Shown: piece after piece, positions 1-12,299 of the stretch
Position numbering within the stretch: position 1 is the first letter of the stretch
How the letters are laid out: every line of letters starts with the position of its first letter
Assembly: GCA_003550305.1 (NCBI GenBank)
Contig: QKYT01000142.1
Span: 70,119-131,195, forward strand
Direction of reading: 5' to 3'
DNA length: 61,077 nt
Source: Glomus cerebriforme
Lineage: Eukaryota; Glomeromycota; Glomeromycetes; Glomerales; Glomeraceae
Program-made: the position numbers and the translations under genes
Notes under the pieces: generated by a model
Databases searched by the model: none
The model's input: only the letters and a program-made list of their open reading frames with translations
Told to the model about the DNA's origin: nothing

Positions 1-232
1 ATAATAATAATATATTCCATAGTAAACCTTGTTCCCAAATTCTCCATAACATATTGCTATACCTCATATAATACGCGTAATAAAAAAATTAGCAATAAAA
101 TACAAAGCAAAGTGTATAAAATTGGGAGCGATAAAAAAAAAAAGAAAAAATAAAGATATATATATATATATTGATAGAGAATTAATAGGTTCCTTTTCTG
201 ATAAACACGTTCCACTTTTCGTTTTCATATCA

Positions 233-1811
233 CTATGGTAAACTACCCAAAGATGATGATCCAAAAAGCCCAACACCTGATGAATTATTTAAATCCGATC
301 TGCTCGAAGCTGAACCAGAATTATTATCAATAGGTATTCCTGATTGAGTTGCTAATTCTCGAACTTGAGTTTCCAATTTTACATTACGATTCCTTTCTTG
401 TTCTACCATTGATTTAAGGTGTCGAATGTAATCCACTGATTTACGAAGAATTACGCCTTTATTAGGTTTATTAGCAGAATCAACATATAAGTCTGGTAAT
501 AAAGTAGAAAGTTCTTGGATTTTCTCGTTAATGTTATCCCGGCGACGACGTTCAACTAATATTAGACAATATAAACAACATTAGAAATTATTTATAAAAT
601 ATGTGAGAAATGACAATTCAATCAAGTTCTTGATGCGATTTAAGTATTTTTGATTTGGTAACTTTGTCCCTTTCTAAGCATATCATATCGTTTATCTTAC
701 CAGCATTGTGTGACTCACGTCGACGACGTCTTTTCTCAAATAACATAGCCCTACAAAATATTTAGATATTACATTATTTAAAAATATATCAAACGATCTT
801 TTATTGATGAATTGATGAATAGAAAAAAATTGAATTTTTACCTGACAAAAAGAAAAAAAAACGTGAAATATTATATTTAAAAATACACGCTTACAATGTT
901 AATTTACTGATCCACAAAATATAAAAAAAAAAACAATAAAAAGCCACATTAGATTCTTGATTAATGAATACATACTGTTTTTGAGTATCAGTATCGTCAG
1001 AATCCATGAAACCAGGAGGGATCATTTCATTAGAAGGGAATTGCAATGAACTTGGATGAGTGCCAGGCTGAAAGTTGGACTCTAAACTCGTACCAAACCA
1101 TTCAGTACTACCAGTATTAGTAAGCACCGGTAACGACATACTAAGGTGACCCAAATTGTTATAATTGTTATGTGGATGTCGTAAGATCTTTGTATTATTA
1201 TTCATATTGTTCTTGACATCCATTGGACCTATTGCAGAAGTAGTAGTAGGGGCGCTCATTGGAAGTTCTTCTTCAATAAACGGGTAGTCCATGTTGTCAA
1301 GACTGGGAGAATAAAGTGAATTATTACCGGGTGACCCTCCAAACGACGAAAGACTCCCCAAATGGGAGGTTGGTTTAAAAGATGTTCCAAATTCTTCGGT
1401 TTCGAAATTATTTGGCGGAGAACCACCAGATGAGTTTGTTAATGGTGACAACACTGTTTGGTTATCATAGTCCATGCTAACGTCAATTTCTGAAGAGGTT
1501 GATTCTTGCTTTATAGGGTTTATATTATACTGTTGTTGGAGTTGTCGTTTCATTGATAAAATTTGAGGGTCTATTGTGTTACTAGAAAAACTATTATTTG
1601 AAAGAGTATTATTTGCCTGAAAAGAATTATTAGGAGTAGGCGGTGCTCCATCGCTGGAAAATTGCTTCTGATTTTTTCTCAATTGGGTTTGTGCCAAATG
1701 ATACGGAGTTGGATGTGCAAGACGAATGGGCTGTGGTGTTGTTTGTTGTTGCTGTTGAGAGGGTTGAACGAAAGAAGTTCCTTGATAGAGTTCAATCGAT
1801 TGTGGGTTCAT
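233..1811 (-). CDS. bHLH-leucine zipper transcription factor
   Basis: This is a nuclear DNA-binding regulator of 402 residues in three exons: 1811-976, 750-701 and 555-233. All junctions are GT-AG and keep frame. The N-terminal two thirds are low-complexity and rich in Q, N and S, as in activation domains. The basic region, reading [18 protein letters not shown], spans the second and third exons. It is followed by helix 1 ([10 protein letters not shown]), a loop, helix 2 (VDYIRHLK) and a short heptad-like zipper. The H-x3-E-x3-R pattern in the basic region is that of class B proteins, which bind CACGTG (known family rule). USF, MITF/TFE and Rtg3 are the closest types by eye, and I cannot choose between them. 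The gene stands alone next to a decayed Helitron. Confidence 0.9.
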
Positions 1812-2389
1812 TTGTAGGTGTCTCTAGCTGTCGGTGTGTTTGATTTATTGTTGTTTTTTTTTATTTATTTATCTTTATCTTAAAATACTAAAAGTAGTTT
1901 GGTTCAAATATTTTTTGAAAAAATAACAAACAGAACCAAAAGCTGATAAAAGGTTGAAATAGTGAACAAAAAGAGAAAAGAAAAAAAGCTAAATAACAAC
2001 GTACACAACGCAAGAGACAAAAAAAAACAAAATGTGGGGGAAAAATTTTCTTTCTACGTACAACCTCAAGCGCTTACATTCCCTATGATATCATAGGTGA
2101 TATAAGATTGTATTATCAACTAGGAAATGGAAACCATTTTAAGTCCGGAGCGTATATTTTTATTTTTATTTTTATTTTTTTTTTAGTAAATTAAATACGG
2201 TCAATAATAGTAGTATAAATAGTAATAGTAAAATAATTGTGCAATATTTTTTTTTTTTGTATTACGGTAGCATCAATCGTTATAATAATTATAAATAAAT
2301 TTTTATTGTTCGAAAATATATGAACATATTGTAACAATATTCACGTGTAGCCTTACAAGCCACATGTAAGCCACAATACGAAAATGCTG
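1812..2389. other. Non-coding flank upstream of the bHLH gene
   Basis: No gene is seen here. The stretch holds the presumed promoter and leader of the bHLH gene, several A/T homopolymer runs, and a CACGTG palindrome at 2342-2347. Because the bHLH protein is predicted to bind CACGTG, self-regulation is possible but untested. Confidence 0.6.
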
Positions 2390-5300
2390 AACTTTTCATC
2401 GTTAGCGTGTCTATTGAAAAATGTATGACAAAATTTTTGGTTCCAACACAATTTAGAAGCGAAAATCAAGAGAGAATGAGACGCCTGAACATCATGAGAC
2501 ACATTGCTAAGAAGCCGCCAAAAAAGAGCAGCGGAAATTGTTGGAGAACGACTAAATTTAGTGTCAAACCGATCAACAGCGTGAAAGGCGCATAGAGTAA
2601 ACAAGCCATTCGAGCCACGAAGCCGCAGCAAATTCGAGCGCAGCAACAAGATCGGAATAGTGAAAATACAATGAGGAATCTCCTCAGTAAATCTGGAAAA
2701 GGTGTTCTGATAAATTAAAAAATTCCCTTTGCTCTGTATGCAACAAGAGTTTTCCATCTATAATACTCATAAAAAGGGGATGCCGTCGTTGCTATATTGA
2801 TCCAGGTGAGGTGCCTGAAGAGCTTCAAGGACTTACGGAAATTGAAGAGATGCTGATCGCACATGTCTTCTAGTAATATCAGTTTACAGACCTCGTGGAG
2901 GACAGCACGGACACCGTGGAAGCGTAATAATAAACTTTCCCCAAGATGTACAAGAATTCGCCACTCACCTCCCTCGAAATCCATCGTTATTAGATGTGCT
3001 TGTTGTACATCGCCAATCAGCAAATAACTCGGTAGGATTTAGGGATTTAAAGTTCGTCGTGCTAATTGTTGCTCGTGCATTATGTTTGTTAGAAGGAAAA
3101 TAATCGTTATTACAAGACATATAATTGAATAATGAAATTCTTCAATCCTTGCCTGTCGATGGTTCCATTGATCAGCTTCAAAATACTCGAATAGTTGCTA
3201 AAGATTTGGATCATGATGAGGAAGATGATGTGATCACACGTGATCACGCGTACCTTCGGCTGATCGTGAAGATGTCGCCATTCAAAACACTCGTGCAGAA
3301 CGATTATGGAATTGCCACAAATAAATAATCATCCCATCAATGAATTCCAGACACCAGAGTATATTGCGTGTGCATTCACTCGACTGGATCAGATCTCCGT
3401 GCAGAACGTATTCGAGATTTAATGCCTGTCAAATATTTTAAAAATCATCTTATATATAAATTTGCGCGTCATGCTCGTTGGCGGTATTTTGCTCTGAATT
3501 CCCAAATGCGTTGGCGAGCACTACAAGAACGGAAGAATAAAACCTTACAGATGCTCAAATTATTACGAATATTCAAGAAAGGATTATCCAAGATGATAGC
3601 CATATTGCCAATAGAATCATTCGATTTGTGAGGATCCACATGGTTCTCGGCAGTTTTGAATGTACGATGAAAAGAACTATCCGTCATGATTAAACAGATA
3701 GGTTCACAAGGCTTGGTATTCTTTACATTCAGTGCTGCCGACCTGCACTCCATAATCTCATGCCATCTAGTGGAAATCTTGCAAAGGAGAGACTGTAGCT
3801 GGATGCAACCACCAAACATTAACGATAATCCTCTGGTTTTCAGTAAGCGATTTAAAATTTTCTTTAATGAGAACCCAATGGGATTTGACGATTGGAAGAT
3901 TGGTGGTACAAATTCGAGATAGCATAGAATCGGAAAAAGACGAAATGTACCTGAAATAGAATGGACAAATGAAAATGATGAAAACGCGATGAATGAGACA
4001 GTATAACATCTTTATTCATGTAAAAAAGTAAATAGATTTGGATACCCTAAGGAGAATATTAAATGTACCTTTGTGCGTGATGATATAGTGGTCAGTCAGA
4101 GCTCATAACGGCAAGAAACGATTCATTAATCAATCTCACAGCCGGTCTCATTGACCTAAAGCCGATTCTCAGTATCCACACAGCCTTGCAGTATATTTCT
4201 GCAAAGCGGAACCTCAATTTGCTGACTTTTCGGAAACATAGCAACCCTGATGGTCTAATATTTACCTCGGACCAGAAGCTGCACTGAACGTGATATTTCT
4301 ACTAAAGAAACTTGCCGTCCACCGTACGTATTCCCGAATCTTAATAAGGAAATACCAAGGTGGATTCTCGGCACCGGAGAAAGTGAAGAGTTATCTATAA
4401 TTGACTCCGCACGGACAGAAAAAATCATTTTTGAAAAGATATTGGGATCGACCTGCCCAATTTGAAGAGATTACGTTATTTCGTCTTAATCTAGCGCATA
4501 AATTTGCCAAGGATCATTGGAAGAGTTTAGCCGTGTACAGGTGGTTCTCCACGTTCGGCATCGAGATCTTCAGATCTTCAACAATTGACATTACATGGTC
4601 AGCTATGTATGACCGCATATTGAAGAGATCAATGCTGATCCAATCGATCTACTTAGGCCACCTGTTAGATAACAATCGATTATGTTGAGGATGAATTACC
4701 ACTCGAAAATGATGATAAGGACTCGATTGGATGCTTCTGGCAGAAATAAGTCCAAATGCAATCCTCCGACCTAGGATCACGAGATATGGACCAGAATTAC
4801 GATTGGATTAACGATGCTAGGCAACGATCTCCAATACAGAGCTTGATACCTTTGTAAGCAGAATTTCCATTAATAGGCAAAGAGACGAGTTAATTATAGA
4901 TCCTTTGGATAATCGGACATAAATGAGAAACAATAAATAGATGGTGGGCTGTTCGTAGTGGGGACCGCAGAAACTGGAAAAACTTACCTCATTAATGCAA
5001 TCCGAGGTAGATTCCGCAAGACGGATCTAAGACTCAACATTAATGGGATTACGATCCATTTGGCACTTTCCATCCCAATACTTGCCGATAAGATTGACAT
5101 AAATGATGAGGTCATTTGCCGAATGCTTGGTTTAATAGACATGAACCTTTTGGTGATAGATCGATTATTCTGTTCGGTGATTTTGAACTGTACTTGAAGG
5201 GAACAGAGCATAACAGATTCTCCTACGCTATGTTCATCCTAATGTAGATCGGCTTAGGTCTCTAAATGCCCCTGTTTCCAAAATTCTCGCATACAGGTGA

Positions 5301-5690
5301 TCAGGAAGCCAAAAAGGCTGAATCCGACGGTGCATACGGTCTTGAGGCACAAAGAGGTGCACGCATTATACTGACAGCAAATTTGTGGACAAAGCTGGAT
5401 TAGTTGATGGAACTTCCAGGATATTCTATTCAGAGAAGACCAGGGACTACCTTCTCTTCCTGTGACTGTTTTTGTTTCTTTTGAAAATTACGAAGGTTCC
5501 ATAACTACCAGCTTAGAAAGCAAATAATTGCGCCAATTCGACGTACCTGGGACCGGAATTTTATGAATATTATGTTCACGTCTACAGATTCCTGTTCGTC
5601 TCGCGTGGGCCATTAAAGTGCACAAAAGCTAGAGCTCACGTTATAAAAGGCTGTAATAGAACTTAGTAGCAAAGAATTTACCTGAAAATT
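2390..5690 (+). mobile_element. Decayed Helitron (Rep-helicase relic)
   Basis: Translated pieces in changing frames keep the order of a Helitron polyprotein but are broken by many stops and shifts. The pieces in order are: an N-terminal segment with EVPEELQGLTEIEEMLI-like words near 2800-2870; RGGQHGHRG, INFPQDVQEFATHLPR and LDVLVVHRQSANNS near 2890-3020; VDGSIDQLQNT near 3160; the Helitron_like_N words GLVFFTFSAADLHS and NPLVFSKRFKIFF (3710-3870); DWWYKFE and KRRN (3890-3950); RPAQFEEITLFRLNLAHKF (4455-4515); a helicase P-loop, VGTAETGKTYLINAI (4955-5000), with Glu where a Gly is usual; and a final helicase block with RLQIPVRLAWAIKVHKS (5582-5632). Such proteins carry a rolling-circle Rep and a PIF1-type helicase (known family). 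This copy cannot be functional. The element termini were not located. Confidence 0.85.
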
Positions 5691-7030
5691 GAGCTTTAAA
5701 GTTATAACAAGCATATAGCACAGATAATAATATGAATAAAACTCATTAATTTCCAATTTTTCAATTATTTTATTTATTTCAGAAAAAATAAATTAAGAAA
5801 TACATATCGTAATATAAAAAAACATCAATCGCTAAAAAATATAACTGAAAAAAGATTTTTAAGGTATGAAAGTAATTTTTAGAATTACCCATTATGTATC
5901 TTGGATCAGCATACTCATCATTAACCAAATAATGATCTACCTAGAAGGATAATTTACCATAGATAGAAAGCATTAAATGAAGTATTAAATGATTTACAAC
6001 TCCTAAGAAGATTTGACCAAATGCACATCGACTTTTTTTTTAATATATGAGTTAATTTTTGATTGATTGTTTAATGACGGGTGCACATGAGTTTACGAGA
6101 TCCCTATATTCGATCCATTAGTAAATATATTATTTCTTTTTTTAATTCATTATACAAATATGAGTCATTTGATTAATTTATTTATTTTTAGGATTTCTTG
6201 ACAATGGGGCTGCTAAACAATAGTTTCTGAGCTATCATATATAAAGATAGATATGGAATTTAAAAGATTCATGTTATTACAAATGAATAGGAAATGTCTG
6301 CATATTTACCTTGAGTACAAAAAAGTTAGTTGAATTATATTTATATTTATTTTGTGACTTAATTGTTTTATATATATATATAGCTTTGATATTTGCTTGA
6401 ATATTCACAAATATAGAAACAGTTGGTGTGTTTGAAGATTTGTTTGGATACAATGGCCAATCATGTGTTTTTTGAAATGTTTAAATATTCACTCTTAACT
6501 CCAATTGAGCATTTACAAACTTTGTCAAAAGATAAAACATTCCATTTGATTTACTTCCAGATATCAATTTTCACAAATTTTATAATAAATTCCGAAGTAC
6601 CAAGTATTTAATACCAAATTTAGATACATTAGAAGCCTCTTAGAAATATTAAGTTTTGTGGTGATTCAGGCAAGGGTAAAGATAAGCTTACTCCATGGGT
6701 ATTATCAGAAATATTAAGTGCGTTTACTAAAATGAATCATACTAAATACGAAATAATACTAATACATAATTCGTGATGGATGTAATCTTTCACTACTTGC
6801 TTCAATTGTTAGGTAAGTATTCGGCTTTATTATGTATTAAATAAAGCATAAATTTTCAACTTAGCTATTTTTAAGAGGACAAGATTTGACAAAAGGCAAT
6901 GGGAAAGTGCCAATGTTTATGAGCAATATAACATTTCAGATACTTATTAGAACTTGCTTGATCAATCCAAAGCAACAGAAATCATCTATATTATTTCATA
7001 AGCCAGTTTCAAAAAAAAATGAAAAGGAAA
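5691..7030. other. Gene-poor stretch, possible transposon debris
   Basis: No intact gene is seen. Short open stretches near 6420-6610 and 6650-7020 look like decayed coding DNA, but I cannot assign a family. The rest is AT-rich spacer after the Helitron relic. Confidence 0.5.
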
Positions 7031-7032
7031 TA

Positions 7033-7204
7033 CAGTCGCCTCCCTCTATAATCACAGGGTCGGGACTCGGGACCATAGTAAAATTTACAAATTTAGTGAT
7101 TATAAAGGGTTGTGACTATATGGGGGGGGGTATTTTATTAAGTAAAAGTGTGATTATAACTATGATGTGATTATATAAGGGGTGCTTATAGAGGGGGACG
7201 ACTG
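7033..7204. mobile_element. 172-bp MITE with TA target duplication
   Basis: The ends are inverted repeats: CAGTCGCCTCCCTCTATAA at the left and, on the other strand, CAGTCGTCCCCCTCTATAA at the right. They match at 20 of the first 23 positions. A TA dinucleotide flanks each side (7031-7032 and 7205-7206), the target duplication typical of Tc1/mariner/pogo-type elements. The inside holds several copies of a GTGATTATA-(A/G)GGG motif, resembling the inner part of the inverted repeat, and no coding potential. Confidence 0.85.
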
Positions 7205-7206
7205 TA

Positions 7207-8101
7207 GTCGTAATAAGAATGCAGTTGAAATAATTGATGTAGACGAAGATTCACACCTTGATTAACAAAAGAAAAGAAATATTTTGGAGCAAAAGTTATG
7301 AAACAAAAGAATGGTTAAATTCGAAGGGGAAATCATGCTAATTGAAAAACGAATTCGGATGCATTGCTTGTGAATTATACTATAAATTCAGCAATTTTGT
7401 TCTTTTCAAAAATTTATGATTAATGTATTATTCGTTCTTAATGCAAAAATGCTTTAGTTTTATTATTATTACAAATCTACAATAGGATTAAAAAGAATAT
7501 ATTATCTTAATGAAATTTCTGTGAGAATCACACGAAAAAATTATTTAAAACCAAATTTTCTTGTAATTCAAAGATATTTTTTGTATAGTTGCGTTTATTA
7601 TTGTACTTGTGCCGGGTCTATACACGATAACCAATCATTTATTCATTTTTCCGGTCCGAATAATCCGATCTAGAAATGAACTCTGATCATTTCCGGTCGT
7701 TTGCATTTGGTCACCCAATAGGCGAACCCGTCCGGCTATTGATTATTGAATAAATATAACCGCGATCTTTTTTCACCCATTAACTAACTTACTAGCTATC
7801 CGAATGTGACACATTATGACAAATATGATAGTATTTAAGAAAATCATCCGAAATGATCAAAATTCAATTTAAAAATTTTTTATCTAATTTCATAAGATAA
7901 AGTCTTTCATAGTTATATAATTGCATCATCTTTACAATTTCAACTAATTCAACTAATAAATTGTCTCTAAACAAATAAACTTGATTTTTAGTATCATAAA
8001 TATCGATAAAAACATTTGACAAATTTTGATTATATAAACAATTGTCATTCATCACATTCATCAATAACAAAATAAAACATTTAATAGTGCTAAATCTATT
8101 A
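7207..8101. other. Intergenic region downstream of RPN1
   Basis: No gene is recognised. Near 7290-7410 one frame holds a short peptide with spaced W and C residues (KEWLNSKGKSC, stop, then CIAC) that could be debris of a transposon zinc finger. The stretch at 7600-7800 is less AT-rich than its surroundings, but I could not name it. Confidence 0.4.
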
Positions 8102-11100
8102 TTACTCTTTATCTTCTTCCATGAAATCAGGATTCTTACGTAACAAGACAAATCCTTCAAGAACGTGTGATAAAGATATGTCTGTTTCACACAAAAAAAA
8201 AAGTTAAGGTAATATATAATCAAATAATAGCGAAAATAAAATTTTCATATTAAAAAGGATACATTCTTCTGTAGCCAACTCAGCACGTTCCGAATGTGCC
8301 AGCAATACAGGTGTTGAATGTGTTTGAAACCCCGTAATAGTTTTTGGTCTTCCTGCTTGTCCCACTACATCAACAGCCTGTCCAACACGAACAGTAACCG
8401 GCAAGCTATTCAAATTTTCGTCAAGTGTAATCAAGAATCTTGGATACATCGCTGTAACCAAGTAATATAAAAACCAATGGTATCTACCCAGTATAAATGT
8501 CTTGGTATCAGTAAAAGCAATCAAGGTTGCTAAAAGGCCGGCTATACCAACAGGCGACATTAATTGACGATCTGAATGATATGGATTAATTGTTATCGTT
8601 CCTTTACCCATGTGTAATAACCCCTAAAATATATATTCTGTCAATAAATATATCAACAATATATTGGTAAAATAAGTTATAATAATAAAATTTACCTGCG
8701 AAATTCGGACCATAAATAAGCAATTTGATTCCTTGTGATAATATGACGCAAGTTGCCTCAACATTTGTGCCAATCGTGCATTGTTCGTTCCTGCACCAAT
8801 GAGACCCATGGCAAAAATAGCGTTAATAGCAACATCTGCATCATTATCATGGGAATATTTACTTAATGTTTCGAGAACATTAAGAAGTGGATTAGAAGCG
8901 CATAGCAATCCTAATGCAAGAGGAACTGCACGACGAATCACCGGTTCGCCATAATGCATCTATGCGATATCCAATAACAATATGACATTATTGTGAGAAC
9001 CATAAACTTGAAAATTCTTTAAAAAAGGATCTTACCAGATGGTTGAATGATCTTAATGCCATTTCGGCACCAATATCTTCACCTATAGCTATCAAAGCTA
9101 CGCCTAATACAGCAAAAGCCTGATGTAAATCATCCTCTTTCTCTTTATCTAAATGGTCGTTGCACGCATGTAACATATCCTGGATTTTAAGTACATTGCC
9201 AGTTCCTTAATAATTAATAATCGTGTAGATTAGTATTATTAGTCTTTTACCGTATCAACTATTCAAATCTTTTGTTAATAAATCTCACCTGCATAAGAAC
9301 AAATTTCTACCAATACTCTGACCTGTTTACCAATAGGATGCTCAATAGCTTTCAAAGTTTCAAGAGTTGCTTCGGCAGCATCTTGTTTTCCTATTTATTT
9401 AACATTGTCATTTAGTTAATACTAATAAATGTCAAATAATTAATAATAAAGATAACGAAGCTTACCAAGATACAACAGAGCTAATCCAAGACCCATAAAC
9501 CTCCCCCAAGATTCTTTTAATTGAGATTCATCACGTTCCATCATTGTCTGTAATATTGTACTTGTAATATCTCCATGACAAGATCCTACAAACACTAGAC
9601 CTAACGATAAAGCTGCGAGTGAAGCTGTTTCCATATTTAATGTAGTATCACTAATGAATGGAGATAATAATTCTTGAACATCTTCTCTATGGGATCCAGA
9701 ATATGCCATACCAAGACTAATAATTGAATCAAAATATATAAGACATTTAAACATCATCTTTACATAATAATAAAGAATTTATTTTATATATTTTCTCTTA
9801 CCCAACTATGGCGCTAATTCGCATCGTTGCTTTTGGTTTGTCAATATGTTCTGAAAGTAAAGCAAAAGCTGGATCGTTCTCATTACGAACTCCGGTATTT
9901 ATAAGCCCGATAGCAAGAAGAGCTCCAGCCTAAAACAAAAAGTGGAAATGTTTAAAATATAAATCAATAATTTAAACTCTGGATATTTAATAAAATAAGA
10001 ACTTACTTGAATATATTCATCAGTAGAATATAAATATTTATCAACTTGTGACAATCCAACATCGACATCCCATAACATAATCATACCGATAGAAGCAGCT
10101 GCACTCAACATTCCTTCAAATTAAAAATAAAACCCATAAATACTTGTAATGTAAGATACTAATAATATATTTATAATTATTTACCATTGTCTTTATTTTT
10201 ATAAATCCACGTTGTACCATCCTCTGTTGAAATTAATTTATCATTAGCAAATCCAGCATTAACAAAAGCATTCACAAATGTGGATGCTAAGTTTTGTCGT
10301 GCTGAATCAACATTTCCACTTGTAAAACCCGGTCCTAAAAAGTAATTATATAAGATAAATTTTGCTCCAAATGTTACGACTAAAATAATAAATAAAAACA
10401 AGAAGCTACTAACTAATATTTTCTAGATGACTCTTATAAATATCTTCTGGTGTCTTTGGCGCAAGAACATCTAACTCTTTTGCAAGAGCGATGAAATGTT
10501 TAGCTAGGTGAGAATTACTTAATATCTCCTTAAGCTCTTCATCTTCAATCTCGGGGATGTCAATTTGTTGCCTTCCCAATTGAAAAGCAATTTGCTTTTG
10601 CAAAAGCCTTTAATGTAATGAAAAAAAAGCTGTCAATTAGAACTTTTATTATCACGGGTTAATTAATAAATAAGTATAAAGAAAACGTACGGGTCTATAA
10701 GTCCTGCAGCTTCAAAGTCTTCCTTTATCAAATCATAATCTCCGAGACGAATAGCTAATGACACAGCTTCAGTGTATTTGTCATGTTGACGATAGATTTG
10801 ATGAGCTGTACGTAAAAATTGTATATCATCCGGAGGTACTAACAAGTTAACACAACTGAAATATATATATACATATGTATTAAATATAAATTCAGTAACA
10901 TAAAAAGTATTTTAAAATAATTGTTTGATAATTTGTACCTAACCATATAGAGGCAAACACGTGCATATGTGTCCTTATCTACATATTGGGGTAGTTGATC
11001 GATCGCTTCCAACTCTAACAATAAGTCAACAGCATCGGCTTCAGCGTTATGTTTTAAGAAAAATGGAACAATTTCTAAAGCAAGTGTCATGAGATCATCT

Positions 11101-12081
11101 GTGCCAAGCTCGTTCTCTGTACGATGAACATATTCCTGGCCGATTTCGGTTGACAAATGTCTTGATATTATATAAATATATTTAATGTGAACATAAATTT
11201 AAACAACAAATTCGGAATAAAACCATTAGATACCCACCGCACGTATTCATGTCCCCAAGAACCTGGATCTTCACGTGACCCTTGTAATCTATATTTCAAA
11301 GAATCTCTTTTACCCTCGTCGTAAGACATCGCTAACACCGATAAAATGTCTGCCAGGAATAACTAAAAAAAAGGTACCTAAGTATGAAAAGTTGAAAACA
11401 TAATACTATAGATCTATGATTCGTTATTGTATGATTACCTTGTTATCACCTGGTGACCAACCTTGATAAACTTCGGTTATGGTATTGTAATGAGCTCTTA
11501 AAAACTTCAACGGTTTTGGAACGGAAGTCATTGAACTTGTAGAAGTACGAATTAATGTTCGAAGGTTTTCCAATGCTGATTTATGAAGATTAACATCTCC
11601 TTCCTAGCCATGATCAATTGACCAAAATTAACATTTTCTTAATAATTATTCTTATTATAGTAAACTAAATAAACAATGAATTAATGATTCTCTCTTACTT
11701 TCAATCTTTCTACCAACATTTCCAATTCATTCTTTAATTGGAGATCTTCTTCCGACTGTAAACATGTAATAAAGTTATCAGCGTGTTGGTATCTTTAGAA
11801 TGGTTCTACCAAAGTATTTTAGGAAGAAGGTGCGTATCGAACTTAGCGAACGCGATTTTCGAGTTCCCCAGTCAATTATTAACTTCGAATAAGCCCATCA
11901 ATGTGGTGTGAAATTATAACGACGCCTAGGAACTAATTCTCAATTGAAAACCTACCAATTCTTCGACTTCGTCTTTTTTCTCTCCATCAGTTTTTGCTTC
12001 ATTTTCTTCCTTTGTTTTTTTCTTATCCTTATTCGAAGTTTCATCAGCTGGAGGAACATTTTTCACAGTGTCTCGAGCCAT
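8102..12081 (-). CDS. RPN1: 26S proteasome regulatory subunit RPN1 (PSMD2)
   Basis: This is the large scaffold of the 19S proteasome base. It holds ubiquitin receptors and deubiquitinases next to the ATPase ring. I reconstruct 16 exons and 888 residues (human about 908): 12081-11956, 11755-11699, 11603-11439, 11362-11238, 11160-10939, 10855-10691, 10607-10414, 10334-10185, 10113-10007, 9929-9802, 9716-9466, 9390-9289, 9205-9036, 8959-8696, 8623-8263, 8181-8102. The sequence has a charged Lys/Glu-rich N-terminus, [28 protein letters not shown], a run of proteasome/cyclosome repeats with [13 protein letters not shown] and SAAASIGMI, and the C-terminal [18 protein letters not shown] and [13 protein letters not shown]. 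One intron starts with GTGGGT and one with GTTAGT; both keep the conserved protein. It is divergent from RPS4. Confidence 0.97.
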
Positions 12082-12299
12082 TTTTAACAAATTCTAAGTA
12101 AAAAATCAAACAGATTTGAAATTTTTTTATGAATGATATTGTAGTACGTATAGTATGATACACGTAAGCTTTTTTTTTTTCGAAAAAAAAAAAATCAGAT
12201 CTTTTACGTCATCATTTTAATTTTTGAATTTAAACGTTAAATAATTTCGAAAATAATTCCTCCTCTTTTGCCCATTGGTTTAATTTAAAACAGTTAGCA
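12082..12299. promoter_or_regulatory. Shared RPN1/RPS4 divergent promoter region
   Basis: Only 218 bp lie between the two start codons, so both promoters and both leaders must fit here. A/T homopolymers at about 12170-12193 mark the centre. No clear TATA box or named operator was seen. The role is inferred from geometry alone. Confidence 0.6.

Noticed and set aside
2353..2757. Open frame of 134 codons on the minus strand
   Set aside because: It is the reverse side of the decayed Helitron and shows no family motif of its own.
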